Source: Bacteroidota bacterium
GTDB lineage: Bacteria > Bacteroidota > Bacteroidia > AKYH767-A > OLB10
Direction: 5' to 3'
Assembly: GCA_023251535.1 (NCBI GenBank)
Contig: JAHEYP010000002.1
Location: forward strand, 62,001-126,000
Length of the DNA stretch: 64,000 nt
Shown here: positions 43,219 to 52,064 of the stretch, in pieces
Layout of the letters: each line of letters starts with the position of its first letter
Position numbering within the stretch: the stretch's first letter is position 1
Made by a program: the position numbers and the translations under genes
Notes under the pieces: model-generated
The model's database searches: none
Seen by the model: the letters and a program-made list of their open reading frames with translations, nothing else
Told to the model about the DNA's origin: nothing

Positions 43219-44187
43219 ATGAAAAATAAATATCGTATCATACAATTATTAATGCTTTGCCTGTTAACTACAGGCAGCTTAATGGCTCAGGCTCCGGCAG
43301 ATTCTGCCGCTACTGCAGCACCATCGGGAGAAATTCCAACTATATTCTACAATTGGAGCTTTTACTATATCGCATTTCTATTCATCGTAATGTTTATTGC
43401 TATTGTTGTAATGGCAAGAGTAATTAAAACAATTACGAAAGGAATGGTTCCTGCAGAAGCAGCAAAAGCAGAGCAAGCAATAGTTGCTGAAGAATCAAAA
43501 GAAACCTTCTGGCAAATTATCGACCGTAAATTCTTAACAAAAGCGGTTCCTGTAGAGAGAGAAGCTGACGTTATGTTAAACCATGACTACGATGGTATTC
43601 GCGAATTAGACAACGCACTTCCACCATGGTGGGTTTGGGGATTCTACCTCACTATTATTTTCGCTTTCGTTTACGTAATTAACTACCAAGTTTTAGGTAC
43701 AGGACCTTCGCAAGCTCAAGAGTATAATAACGAGGTTGCACAAGCGGAAGCTCAACAAAAAGAGCGTAATGCTAAAATGGCGGACATGGTTACAGCTGAC
43801 AATGTAAAATTGTTAAACACTCCTGAAGCAATTGCAGCTGGAAAAGAAACATTTATGAAAAATTGTGTGGCTTGTCATGGGCAAAATGGAGAAGGATCAG
43901 TTGGTCCAAATTTAACTGACGAATTCTGGATTCATGGCGGTGGAATTAAAAACGTATTCACTACTGTAACAAACGGAGTTCCTACTAAAGGAATGATCAG
44001 CTGGAAAGCTCAATTATCTCCTAAGAAAATTCAGGAAGTAGCGAGCTTCGTATTAAGTTTACAAGGAACAAAACCTGCCAATGGCAAAGACCCACAAGGT
44101 GACAAGTGGGTTGACGATTCAGCTCCAAAGGATAGCACTGCTGCTGCCCCTGCTGCTGATAGTACTGCTACGGCAACAACTAAATAA
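43219..44187 (+). CDS. ccoP: cbb3 oxidase subunit III, mono-heme form (CcoP)
   Basis: A 322-residue membrane cytochrome c. It has an N-terminal signal-like segment (1-23), a helix at about 47-68 and a second at about 140-160 (PPWWVWGFYLTIIFAFVYVI). One heme-c site follows (C216-x2-C219-H220 in NCVACHGQ), then a low-complexity Ala/Ser/Thr tail. Proteobacterial CcoP has two hemes; only one CxxCH is present here. It would accept electrons and pass them to CcoO. It lies 11 bp after ccoQ. Confidence 0.94.
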   Translation: MKNKYRIIQLLMLCLLTTGSLMAQAPADSAATAAPSGEIPTIFYNWSFYYIAFLFIVMFIAIVVMARVIKTITKGMVPAEAAKAEQAIVAEESKETFWQIIDRKFLTKAVPVEREADVMLNHDYDGIRELDNALPPWWVWGFYLTIIFAFVYVINYQVLGTGPSQAQEYNNEVAQAEAQQKERNAKMADMVTADNVKLLNTPEAIAAGKETFMKNCVACHGQNGEGSVGPNLTDEFWIHGGGIKNVFTTVTNGVPTKGMISWKAQLSPKKIQEVASFVLSLQGTKPANGKDPQGDKWVDDSAPKDSTAAAPAADSTATATTK

Positions 44188-44206
44188 AACTATCAAATAA
44201 AATAAC

Positions 44207-45613
44207 GTGAGCATCTCATCCGAAGCTGCCGGAAGAAAAGACCAGGAATCTTTCCGCGATAGCATAGCAACTATCAATAAAGATGGTAACCGAAATTGGA
44301 TCTTCCCTAAGAAGCCTAAAGGACCTTTTTATAACAAAAGAACAATTGTAAGTTCAATTCTGCTAATACTTTTGTTTGGCGGACCGTTTATGAAAATTAA
44401 CGGACACCCACTGATGTTATTTAACATCTTGGAACGTAAATTTATCATCTTCGGAATTGCATTCTGGCCACAGGATTTCCACCTGTTCGTGCTTGCGATG
44501 CTCACGTTTATTGTTTTCATTATCCTTTTCACCGCATTGTTCGGAAGACTTTGGTGCGGATGGGCTTGCCCTCAAACCATCTTTATGGAGATGGTATTCC
44601 GGAAAATAGAATATCTCATTGAAGGCGATTTTATGCAACAAAAGGCATTAAAAGCTGCGCCAATGAGTCCCCAGAAAATGGGAAAAAAATTATTGAAGGC
44701 ATCCATATTTTTTGTGATTTCCTTCTTAATAGCGAATACCTTCTTAGCTTATATTATCGGCATCGATGAACTTAAAGCCATAATGACCGATGATCCTTCA
44801 AAGCATAGCGGAGGACTAATAGCAATACTAGTATTCACCGGAGTGTTCTTCGGGGTTTATATGAAATTCCGTGAACAAGCATGTTTAATTGTTTGTCCTT
44901 ATGGAAGATTGCAAGGAGTATTACTTGATAAGAACTCAGTTGTAATCGGGTACGACTACAAACGTGGAGAACCTAGAGGAAAAGTTAAAGAAAATAAAAC
45001 TGGCGATTGTATCGATTGCCACGCCTGTGTGCAAGTTTGTCCTACAGGTATTGATATACGAAATGGTACTCAATTAGAATGTGTAAACTGTACAGCTTGT
45101 ATCGATGCTTGTGATTCTATCATGGAAAAAGTAAATAAACCAAAAGGGTTAATACGTTATACTAGTGAAGAAGCAATTGCAACAGGAAAAAAATTTAAAG
45201 TAACTACTAGAATTATCGGTTATAGTATTGTATTAACGATTTTGTTTGGTACCTTGATCACATTATTATCGATTAGAACTGATGTAGAAGCAATAGTATT
45301 GAGAACTCCGGGTATGATTTATCAAAAACAAAGTGATCACTCCTACTCTAACCTTTACAATATAAATGTTGTAAACAAAACATTTAATAAATTCCCAATT
45401 ACACTTGAATTAGTAGAGCCAAAGGGGTCTATAAAGTGGGTTGGTGATGGAATTCAAAGCTTAGAACCGCAAGATGTAAAAGATGGAGAGTTCTTCGTTA
45501 TAATTGATCAAGAGAATATTAAAGTATCTAAATTGAAAATTAAAATTCTTGTTAAATCTGGAGACAAACTTGTTGATGAAATTAACACTAATTTTATTGG
45601 ACCTGTAAAATAA
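44207..45613 (+). CDS. ccoG: cbb3 oxidase accessory ferredoxin CcoG (FixG/RdxA)
   Basis: A 468-residue membrane iron-sulfur protein needed for copper handling during cbb3 assembly. The frame begins with GTG at 44207. The N-terminal half has several membrane helices and the conserved LWCGWACPQT and CLIVCPYGRLQG. Two 4Fe-4S sites follow: C268-C271-C274-C278 and C292-C295-C298-C302. The C-terminal part is an Ig-like periplasmic domain. It lies between ccoP and ccoH. Confidence 0.95.
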   Translation: MSISSEAAGRKDQESFRDSIATINKDGNRNWIFPKKPKGPFYNKRTIVSSILLILLFGGPFMKINGHPLMLFNILERKFIIFGIAFWPQDFHLFVLAMLTFIVFIILFTALFGRLWCGWACPQTIFMEMVFRKIEYLIEGDFMQQKALKAAPMSPQKMGKKLLKASIFFVISFLIANTFLAYIIGIDELKAIMTDDPSKHSGGLIAILVFTGVFFGVYMKFREQACLIVCPYGRLQGVLLDKNSVVIGYDYKRGEPRGKVKENKTGDCIDCHACVQVCPTGIDIRNGTQLECVNCTACIDACDSIMEKVNKPKGLIRYTSEEAIATGKKFKVTTRIIGYSIVLTILFGTLITLLSIRTDVEAIVLRTPGMIYQKQSDHSYSNLYNINVVNKTFNKFPITLELVEPKGSIKWVGDGIQSLEPQDVKDGEFFVIIDQENIKVSKLKIKILVKSGDKLVDEINTNFIGPVK

Positions 45614-45620
45614 AATCAAA

Positions 45621-46055
45621 ATGAACTGGGGATATAAAATATTGATATTGTATAGCTTATTTATCGTAGGAATATTAACTATGGTATACAAAGCTTCTCA
45701 GCAAAAAGTTGAGCTCGTTACGGAGAATTACTATGAGAAAGAAGTTAATTTTCAGGATCAATATAACCGAATGCAAAACAGTAATCATCCAGAGAATAAG
45801 CTGGTGATTAATGCAGCACTTGGTTCTGCAGAGATTCAATTTCCTTCAGCCTATGCAAATTCAAAGGTTGATGGAAAAATCACCTTCTTTCGTCCTGATA
45901 ATAAAAATCTCGACTTTAGCGTGCCTGTTGAATTAGCTTCTGGCGTTCAAAAAATTCAGTCAGAAAAGTTGAGTAAAGGATACTGGAAAGTTCAGATATA
46001 TTGGAATGCCGATGGCAAACCTTTCTACCAAGAAGACAAAGTTCATATTCAATAA
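45621..46055 (+). CDS. ccoH: FixH/CcoH family protein
   Basis: A 144-residue protein with one N-terminal membrane helix (ILILYSLFIVGILTMVY) and a periplasmic domain that begins with the family pattern KVELVTENYYEKEVNFQDQ. FixH supports cbb3 assembly, probably at the copper-delivery stage. Only 7 bp separates it from ccoG, and 3 bp from the SafE-like ATG. Confidence 0.92.
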   Translation: MNWGYKILILYSLFIVGILTMVYKASQQKVELVTENYYEKEVNFQDQYNRMQNSNHPENKLVINAALGSAEIQFPSAYANSKVDGKITFFRPDNKNLDFSVPVELASGVQKIQSEKLSKGYWKVQIYWNADGKPFYQEDKVHIQ

Positions 46056-46058
46056 GTG

Positions 46059-46805
46059 ATGGATTTCTATCTTATATCGGCTTTATCGGTAGGGTTTTTC
46101 GGCAGTTTTCACTGTGCGGGAATGTGTGGACCATTGGCGTTGGCATTGCCGACTCCTGGAAGCACTAATCAATCGCTTTTGGCGGGGAGATTACTTTATA
46201 ACTTCGGAAGAACCGTTACCTATTCCATATTAGGATTAATAGCTGGCATAATTGGACATACGTTTTCAATTAAAGGATTACAAAGCGACATTAGCATTGT
46301 TGCCGGAGTTCTTATAATCCTTGTGGTATTGTTTTCAAACGATTCGATATTGAAGAGGATCAATGGAAATTTAGTTGGAGCTTCCTATCACGTAAAAAAG
46401 AAATTGGGATTCCTTCTTAAGCAACACTCCTACTCTTCATTGTTTTTTGTCGGATTATTAAATGGAATATTGCCATGTGGATTTGTCTACTTGGCAATGG
46501 CAGCAGCCGTTAGTTCTGGTAGTATTCTTAACGGAGGATTGTACATGTTCTTATTCGGAATAGGAACCTTACCAATGATGCTATTGATTTCACTTTCAGG
46601 TAGCATTATTAGTATTAAAGCAAGGACATTCGTAAATAAGCTTTCTCCTGTCATTGCGATCGCTTTGGCTCTGTTTTTAATCCAACGTGGCACCATTCTA
46701 CGGAATGAAGAAGATGATTGCTGTAAGAAGCACAAAATAAGTCATTACCAATCCGGTCGAACTTCTCAAGAAACAAATCGAACCACCAGCATAATGATAA
46801 AATAA
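46059..46805 (+). CDS. SafE/TauE-like membrane protein of the cbb3 cluster
   Basis: A six-helix membrane protein of 248 residues from the ATG at 46059 (a GTG lies just before it). The opening FFGSFHCAGMCGPLALALP is the family signature, with Cys and Met residues that can bind copper, and GLLNGILPCGFVYLAMA appears in the middle. The tail carries DDCC and KKHKISH. Proteins of this type close cbb3 clusters and are thought to help with metal supply (CcoA-like role in a different fold). No transported substrate is proven. Confidence 0.85.
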   Translation: MDFYLISALSVGFFGSFHCAGMCGPLALALPTPGSTNQSLLAGRLLYNFGRTVTYSILGLIAGIIGHTFSIKGLQSDISIVAGVLIILVVLFSNDSILKRINGNLVGASYHVKKKLGFLLKQHSYSSLFFVGLLNGILPCGFVYLAMAAAVSSGSILNGGLYMFLFGIGTLPMMLLISLSGSIISIKARTFVNKLSPVIAIALALFLIQRGTILRNEEDDCCKKHKISHYQSGRTSQETNRTTSIMIK

Positions 46806-46834
46806 AAAAATCCCCTTTTAGAGGGGATTTTTTA
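46806..46834. terminator. Bidirectional intrinsic terminator
   Basis: TCCCCT (46812-46817) pairs with AGGGGA (46823-46828), flanked by an A run and a T run. It separates the cbb3 operon from the convergent uspA-type gene. Confidence 0.93.
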
Positions 46835-46850
46835 TGATTTGAACTTTCGC

Positions 46851-47681
46851 TTAATCAACGTTTATAACAAACATTGGTAGATCAGTTTTATAGGCTACCC
46901 TTTTCGTGATTGAAGGATTGATAATCGATTCAAGGAAATTTCGGTGATGCGTAGCCATTGCCAAGCAATCAACTTTTTCGGATTTAAGGAAGAAAGTAAT
47001 TCCGTCAGCGATATTTGCATCAGAGCATACATATCCTCTCATCTTCGGATATTTCACGAATTGTTTAATTCGAGTGGTTATTCGTTCGAGATCCTTTTCA
47101 TCGTGAACCAAGAAATGATTATCAACATTTAAGAAAATCATCTCTGCGCGGAACATTTTCGCCAAGTCGACTACTTTCTCAGATTTCAATAAATTCTCTT
47201 CGGTTAAATCTGTTGTATAAACGATTTTATTGAAATCGGTAAATTTTGCCTTTGGCGGAATAATCATAATCGGACAAGTTGCTTCCTTTAGGATACGACC
47301 CGTATTACTTCCAATTAAGAAACGTTCAACGGTTGAAGTTGTAGTGCTCGATAAAAAGATCGCATCTACCTTCTTCTCAATGGCAATTTCTAATGTACGA
47401 GCAGAAGGCAATCCTTGTTGAATAATAAGTTCAACTGGTACACCTTTTAGTTTGTCGGCGATTTTAGCATAAAATTTCTTCAATGCCTTAATCGAATTCT
47501 CATACATTACTTGGTAATCGATCTGCACCGAAGAGATGGTAACATCTGTATAAATAACAGGTGTTTCGTAGCAATGCATCAATAATAATTTACTCTTGTA
47601 AACGCGTGCCATTGCTGCTGCATACAAAACCGCATTTTCAGAACCCTTTGAAAAGTCGGTTGGACATAAAATCAGTTTCAT
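46851..47681 (-). CDS. Universal stress protein with two Usp domains
   Basis: A 276-residue tandem Usp protein. Domain 1 (about 1-145) starts MKLILCPTDFSKGSENAVLY and ends with the ATP-loop pattern IGSNTGRILKEATCPIMIIP. Domain 2 (about 150-276) is degenerate at its P-loop. Usp genes accompany microaerobic regulons in many bacteria. It is the last gene of a minus-strand run with the CDF and TSUP genes, whose promoter has an FNR-type box. Confidence 0.88.
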   Translation of the reverse strand: MKLILCPTDFSKGSENAVLYAAAMARVYKSKLLLMHCYETPVIYTDVTISSVQIDYQVMYENSIKALKKFYAKIADKLKGVPVELIIQQGLPSARTLEIAIEKKVDAIFLSSTTTSTVERFLIGSNTGRILKEATCPIMIIPPKAKFTDFNKIVYTTDLTEENLLKSEKVVDLAKMFRAEMIFLNVDNHFLVHDEKDLERITTRIKQFVKYPKMRGYVCSDANIADGITFFLKSEKVDCLAMATHHRNFLESIINPSITKRVAYKTDLPMFVINVD

Positions 47682-47705
47682 AGAATTGATAATTTAAGAT
47701 TTAAC

Positions 47706-48713
47706 TTAATGCAATTTATGTTTTTTATTGATGATGAGATTGGCTTGTGTCCACTCAACGCTTTTCACAAAAGCCTTCTTACGGAACACACAATCTTTCA
47801 CACTGCAAATATCACATGGTAATTCCTCATTACAAGGGTCGGTATGCACAAATAATTCAACAGAATGATCAAAATCACGATTCAGTTCAGTTTCGAGCAA
47901 TTTCACCTCCGAATGGACCTTTTCTAAAGTCAAGTAAAAAGGCAATGTAAGGTGGCAATCTACATGAATGTAATGTCCAAATTTTTGTGATCTTAAGTTA
48001 TGAATATCGATCCAATTATCGTGACGATTGTTTTGAAGAGAACTAGCAATTTTTCCTATTGATTCTTCATCAGCTTTATCGAGCAAACGATCAATAGATT
48101 CCTTTGTGAGCTTATATCCACTCATCATAATATGAATAGCTAATGCTATTGCCAATAAAGGATCTATCCAAGCTAGTCCAGTTAAGTGATATAATCCTAA
48201 TCCTACAATTAACCCTACACTCGTTAATGTATCCACATGGAAATGCTGTCCGTCGGCTATTAAAGGTAGTGAATTCAATTCTTTTCCCTTTCTTTTCATG
48301 TACGTACCAATAAAGTACATAGCTAATCCCGAAACAGCTGTAAGTATGATTCCTTCATCTACATTTTCAAGAGTATTTGGATGAATCAGATTATATCCCG
48401 ATTTAAAGAGGATATAAATGCCAGTACCAATAATTAATGCTCCTTCAAATCCAACTGCTAAATATTCAATTTTGCCGTGACCATAAGGATGATCAAGATC
48501 TCGGAGTTTAGAAGAATAGTAAATACTGTATAACGTAAATGAACTTGTAGCAATATTTATAAGTGATTCGAGGGCGTCGGAAAGCACGGCATTCGACATC
48601 GTAACCTTATAGGCAACGAATTTTATTGCCATAATGATTACAGAGAAGATAAGCACTAATCGCACCGCAAAAACCTTTGAACGGATATTAAATCCAGATA
48701 TCGTATTTGTCAT
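47706..48713 (-). CDS. Cation diffusion facilitator transporter
   Basis: A 335-residue CDF protein exporting divalent metal ions against protons. Six membrane helices, the paired metal-site motifs NAVLSDALESL and DGQHFHVDTLTS, and the typical DHPYGHGKIEYLAVG loop are visible. The C-terminal cytoplasmic domain ends in a cysteine group (CNEELPCDICSVKDC) that could bind metal. It overlaps the upstream TSUP gene by ATGA. The metal (Zn, Fe or Mn) cannot be told from the sequence. Confidence 0.92.
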   Translation of the reverse strand: MTNTISGFNIRSKVFAVRLVLIFSVIIMAIKFVAYKVTMSNAVLSDALESLINIATSSFTLYSIYYSSKLRDLDHPYGHGKIEYLAVGFEGALIIGTGIYILFKSGYNLIHPNTLENVDEGIILTAVSGLAMYFIGTYMKRKGKELNSLPLIADGQHFHVDTLTSVGLIVGLGLYHLTGLAWIDPLLAIALAIHIMMSGYKLTKESIDRLLDKADEESIGKIASSLQNNRHDNWIDIHNLRSQKFGHYIHVDCHLTLPFYLTLEKVHSEVKLLETELNRDFDHSVELFVHTDPCNEELPCDICSVKDCVFRKKAFVKSVEWTQANLIINKKHKLH

Positions 48714-49426
48714 AAGATGAATTTCGTGATAGATACAATTCCAATAATACCCACCAAAATCAGTACAATTTTACGAAAGTAAATCTGACTTATTTTGTTT
48801 AGCAATAGTTTTCCGATCCAACTTCCTAAGAATGAAACCATAATTAATCCCGGTAAATACCACAAATGACTCGAATTGATAAATCCATCGGCCCAATATA
48901 TAACAGATCGACTAAAATCGACTCCCATATCGATAGCTGCAGATGTACCTCCAAAGAAATTCTTTTCGAGGTTAAAAGCTGCCATTGCTGCACCACGAAT
49001 TGCTCCTCCCGTGCCTATTAATCCGGCTAAGAATCCCGCTGTTGTTCCTCCTGTAATGGCATTTTTCTTTGAAGCCTCAAATTGAACGTCAGGGTTTTTA
49101 AGGAAATAAAACGAAAACGAAACTAGAAATATACCCATGATTAACTCAGCGTAATAAAACGACATTTGAGTGGCAAGGAGTCCTCCGATAATAACGCCAA
49201 TAACACTCGGCAATCCGAATAACAGGAAGATTTTTTTATCAATAAACTTCCTAAACATTATCAACTTCGCCAAATTACTAAAGACATGGAAAAAGGCTGT
49301 TAATCCCAAAACTACCTTTGGTTCGAAGAAAAACGATGCCAAAGGAACAAAGAATACCGATGAACCGAATCCCCCAATAGTTCCTGCAATTTCACTTAAA
49401 AGGGCTAAAATGTAGAAAACGATCAT
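48710..49426 (-). CDS. Sulfite exporter TauE/SafE family (TSUP) membrane protein
   Basis: A 238-residue protein with about eight membrane helices and the TSUP motifs GGFGSSVFFVP (about 18-28) and GLIGTGGAIRGAAM (about 136-149). The family exports or imports sulfur-containing anions; the substrate here is unknown. It is the first gene of the TSUP-CDF-Usp operon and has a structured 110-base leader with a terminator-like hairpin. Confidence 0.88.
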   Translation of the reverse strand: MIVFYILALLSEIAGTIGGFGSSVFFVPLASFFFEPKVVLGLTAFFHVFSNLAKLIMFRKFIDKKIFLLFGLPSVIGVIIGGLLATQMSFYYAELIMGIFLVSFSFYFLKNPDVQFEASKKNAITGGTTAGFLAGLIGTGGAIRGAAMAAFNLEKNFFGGTSAAIDMGVDFSRSVIYWADGFINSSHLWYLPGLIMVSFLGSWIGKLLLNKISQIYFRKIVLILVGIIGIVSITKFIL

Positions 49427-49455
49427 AATCAGCTAAGATAACGTATATAAAAATG

Positions 49456-49536
49456 AAAGCTGCACCCGTGGTACAGCTTTCCCCAAACCTGCAAACTATG
49501 AAACTACTATAATTTCATGGCTGATGCTTTGATCAG
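49456..49536 (-). promoter_or_regulatory. Structured leader with a terminator-like hairpin before the TSUP operon
   Basis: Downstream of the predicted start (near 49537) the minus strand has three hairpins in a row: CTGAT/ATCAG (49521-49536), ATGAAA/TTTCAT (about 49498-49518), and an 11-bp stem (49456-49466 with 49470-49480) followed by a T-rich tract. The last has intrinsic-terminator form but lies before the first gene, so it suits an attenuator. No known riboswitch class was recognised. A leftover terminator of the 49624 gene is the alternative. Confidence 0.5.
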
Positions 49537-49541
49537 CGGAA

Positions 49542-49607
49542 CAAACGTACAACGAGAAAGGGGAAAAAAGAATGATAAAACAAAGCGAAAAAGTTGATAG
49601 ATATCAG
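49542..49607 (-). promoter_or_regulatory. FNR/CRP-type box and -7 box of the TSUP-CDF-Usp operon
   Basis: The dyad at 49594-49607 reads TTGATAGATATCAG on the plus strand. Its centre, 49600.5, is 51.5 bp from the first base (49549, minus strand) of TACGTTTG (49542-49549). There is no TTG at -33. Confidence 0.75.
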
Positions 49608-49623
49608 TAAGATAAAAATAGAA

Positions 49624-51321
49624 TTAATATGAAAAACAGCTATTCACTTTGACCGAATTTCCACTATAATCTACTGCTACAATATCAACATTTACTGGTC
49701 CAGAGCAATCGAGCCACATCGGAATTAACAAAGCATCATGCTTTGCATCCCATTCGCAGGGTTGCCAAATTCCATTGATAAATGCATCGGCTTTTTTTAT
49801 ACCCGATAAATCATCCATTATTTTAACTGCAAAAACAGGATTTATTTTTTTTACAGCATCAGTAGTTTTTACCACAGAAACAATTTTAGGTGGCATACTA
49901 TCAATCATCAAGCGATAATTTCCGAACATCCGTAAATTTCCTTCCAAATGGTCTTTAAAATACTTTAACGGAAAGGCGTTACCGTTAGGTTTTCCTTCGG
50001 AATTCACCTCTGAAAACCAATAACTGAATTTAAGAGATGATTTAAGTTTTAATGAAACAGAAACAGGTTTTTGTAATGCAATTAAAGGTGAACCAATTGA
50101 AACAGATAGAATGTTTTTCTTTATCGTAACTGCAGCATCAATTTGAGCATTTTCATAAATAGCTCCTGGAGGAATATTCACTTTTAGTCGATCTGAAATC
50201 ACTTCTCCTCCATTCAAAACCGTAACATTATACTTTGGTGTTGTCAAACCTGATTGGAAATCGCGTAATAAACTATCAGCAATACTGTCGGCTTGAAAAA
50301 CCCAATTATAAGAGGAAGAATTGCCATAAAAATCGGTAACGATAAGTCGGCAATCAACAGGAATATAATCTAAGATTTGCACTCCCCTATTCTTGTTTTT
50401 CTTAAAAACAGAGAATGTATTTCCTTCCGTTTTAAAACATCGCTGTAGTTCGTTTTTTCGTAACTTCAATTCTTTGTAGTCGATATATGCGTTCACCAAT
50501 TTTGATTCGCTAAAATTGAAACGATCAAATTTTACTTTGTAAATTGTATCCTTATCCGCAATAAAAGCGATCGAATATATTCCTAACGAAGATGAGCTAT
50601 CGGTATCAATTCCCGAAAAAGCGGGATAATAAACGTCTTCACAAACATGAAATGTATCTATAACCGACAAATTGTTTGAATTGACAATATTCGATCCTGC
50701 TTGAATAAAATTGCCGTTTCGCTCAACGTACCAAGCAATTTTCGAAATGTTTGGAGCTACCGTATCAATAATTGGTAATCCAAATCCCATTGGATTTAGT
50801 GGTTCTTCCGAATATCGATCACGTATTTCGAAATGCAAATGTGGTGCTTGACTTCCTCCCGAATTACCGCTAATACCAACTAATTGATGTTTCAACACTG
50901 GAAAACGAGCAGAATCGGGGAAAAACTCCATTTCGTACGACTGATTTGCCCGTTGTATTGAATCAACTAAAGCAGCAACAGGATCACAAAAGCTACTTAA
51001 ATGGGCATAAACCGTTGTATAACCTTGTGGATGATTGATATAAACTACTCGTCCGAATCCTGATGTGCTAACTTTTATGCGCGAAATCCACCCCTCGCAA
51101 GCAGAAAATACCGGTTGACCTTCTGCTCCATTGGTTTTGAAATCGAGTCCCGAATGGAAGTGATTTGACCTTATTTCACAGAAATTTCCTGCCAATTTTA
51201 ACGGAATTTGGAGCGGAGAAGTGAAAATATCGGAGCGATATTGGGCAATTGCATACGATTCAGCCATAAAAAAGAGGCCTGCTGTATATAAAATGCGTAA
51301 AAACTTTCGGAATAATTCCAT
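49624..51321 (-). CDS. M23 family metallopeptidase
   Basis: A 565-residue exported protein with a signal peptide (about 1-26). The LytM/M23 zinc peptidase domain (about 45-190) shows the ligands in HFHSGLDFKTN and SQAPHLHFEIR. A long C-terminal part of beta-sandwich domains follows. M23 enzymes cut peptide cross-links in the cell wall. Both metal sites are intact, so activity is likely. It is transcribed alone; only a poor -7 box was found. Confidence 0.92.
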   Translation of the reverse strand: MELFRKFLRILYTAGLFFMAESYAIAQYRSDIFTSPLQIPLKLAGNFCEIRSNHFHSGLDFKTNGAEGQPVFSACEGWISRIKVSTSGFGRVVYINHPQGYTTVYAHLSSFCDPVAALVDSIQRANQSYEMEFFPDSARFPVLKHQLVGISGNSGGSQAPHLHFEIRDRYSEEPLNPMGFGLPIIDTVAPNISKIAWYVERNGNFIQAGSNIVNSNNLSVIDTFHVCEDVYYPAFSGIDTDSSSSLGIYSIAFIADKDTIYKVKFDRFNFSESKLVNAYIDYKELKLRKNELQRCFKTEGNTFSVFKKNKNRGVQILDYIPVDCRLIVTDFYGNSSSYNWVFQADSIADSLLRDFQSGLTTPKYNVTVLNGGEVISDRLKVNIPPGAIYENAQIDAAVTIKKNILSVSIGSPLIALQKPVSVSLKLKSSLKFSYWFSEVNSEGKPNGNAFPLKYFKDHLEGNLRMFGNYRLMIDSMPPKIVSVVKTTDAVKKINPVFAVKIMDDLSGIKKADAFINGIWQPCEWDAKHDALLIPMWLDCSGPVNVDIVAVDYSGNSVKVNSCFSY

Positions 51322-51382
51322 GCCCTAAAAATACAATAAGGAATCCGAATAACAGAAATGGCAAGAAATACGAGAGAAACTC

Positions 51383-51413
51383 TTGGTTGAATTAAAAGAT
51401 TAAGGTACATTTG
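51383..51413 (+). promoter_or_regulatory. Promoter of the coiled-coil/zapA operon
   Basis: TTG (51383-51385) and TACATTTG (51406-51413) are 20 bases apart, a full match to the Bacteroidota pattern. The ATG follows 19 bases later. Confidence 0.75.
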
Positions 51414-51432
51414 CTTCGCGCTTCAAAATCAC

Positions 51433-51735
51433 ATGGTTACAATCGAAAATGTTCAGCATATCAAGGACTTGCAACAGCAAGTGAAAAAGATATTTGACCA
51501 ATATCGATCCATCGAGAAAGAGAATGCGCAATTAAAAAAGCTTCATCAACAGTTGGAGGTTGAAAAACAATCTGCAATGAATGAGGTAGAAACGCTAAGA
51601 GAACAGTTGAAAACAGTTAAATTAGCGCAGGCTTTGTCGGGGGCCGGTGACCAGGACCAACGACAGCTTAAATTACAAATCAACAGCTATATCCGCGAAA
51701 TTGACCGTTGTTTAGCGCTGTTGAACAAAGATTAA
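51433..51735 (+). CDS. Coiled-coil protein preceding zapA
   Basis: A 100-residue cytoplasmic protein that is almost entirely one coiled coil (heptads over residues 5-70, KDLQQQVKKIFDQYRSIEKE), with a short tail INSYIREIDRCLALLNKD. It lies 3 bp before zapA, a place where Bacteroidota genomes usually carry such a gene. A ZapB-like division role is plausible by analogy only. Confidence 0.85.
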   Translation: MVTIENVQHIKDLQQQVKKIFDQYRSIEKENAQLKKLHQQLEVEKQSAMNEVETLREQLKTVKLAQALSGAGDQDQRQLKLQINSYIREIDRCLALLNKD

Positions 51736-51738
51736 CAG

Positions 51739-52038
51739 GTGAGCGAAACCATCTCCATAAAAGTCCAAATAGCTAACAAGACCTACCCATTAAAGGTAAG
51801 TCCTGAACAAGAGTTCATTTTACAAAAAGCCGCACAATTAGTCAACGAAAGAATGAAGACTTATGAAACGGCTTACAACGTTAAAGACCCTCAAGATCTT
51901 TTAGCTATGTGTGCTCTGCAACAATCGGCAGAACTGCTGGGAGCAGGAAAAAATATGGAAGCCAGAGAAGCTGATATTCAAAAAGAATTAGAAGCACTTT
52001 CGGAATTGGTAAAAGCATTCGGACCTGATAATCAATAA
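51739..52038 (+). CDS. zapA: Cell division protein ZapA
   Basis: ZapA binds FtsZ and promotes bundling of the Z ring. The 99-residue protein starts with GTG at 51739 and shows the family core ISIKVQIANKTYPLKVSPEQ, then a helix (LQKAAQLVNERMKTYE) and a C-terminal coiled coil. A 6S-type RNA follows directly, an arrangement also found in E. coli (zapA-ssrS). Confidence 0.9.
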   Translation: MSETISIKVQIANKTYPLKVSPEQEFILQKAAQLVNERMKTYETAYNVKDPQDLLAMCALQQSAELLGAGKNMEAREADIQKELEALSELVKAFGPDNQ

Positions 52039-52064
52039 TTCGTTCTTTGATCATCACCCGAGTT

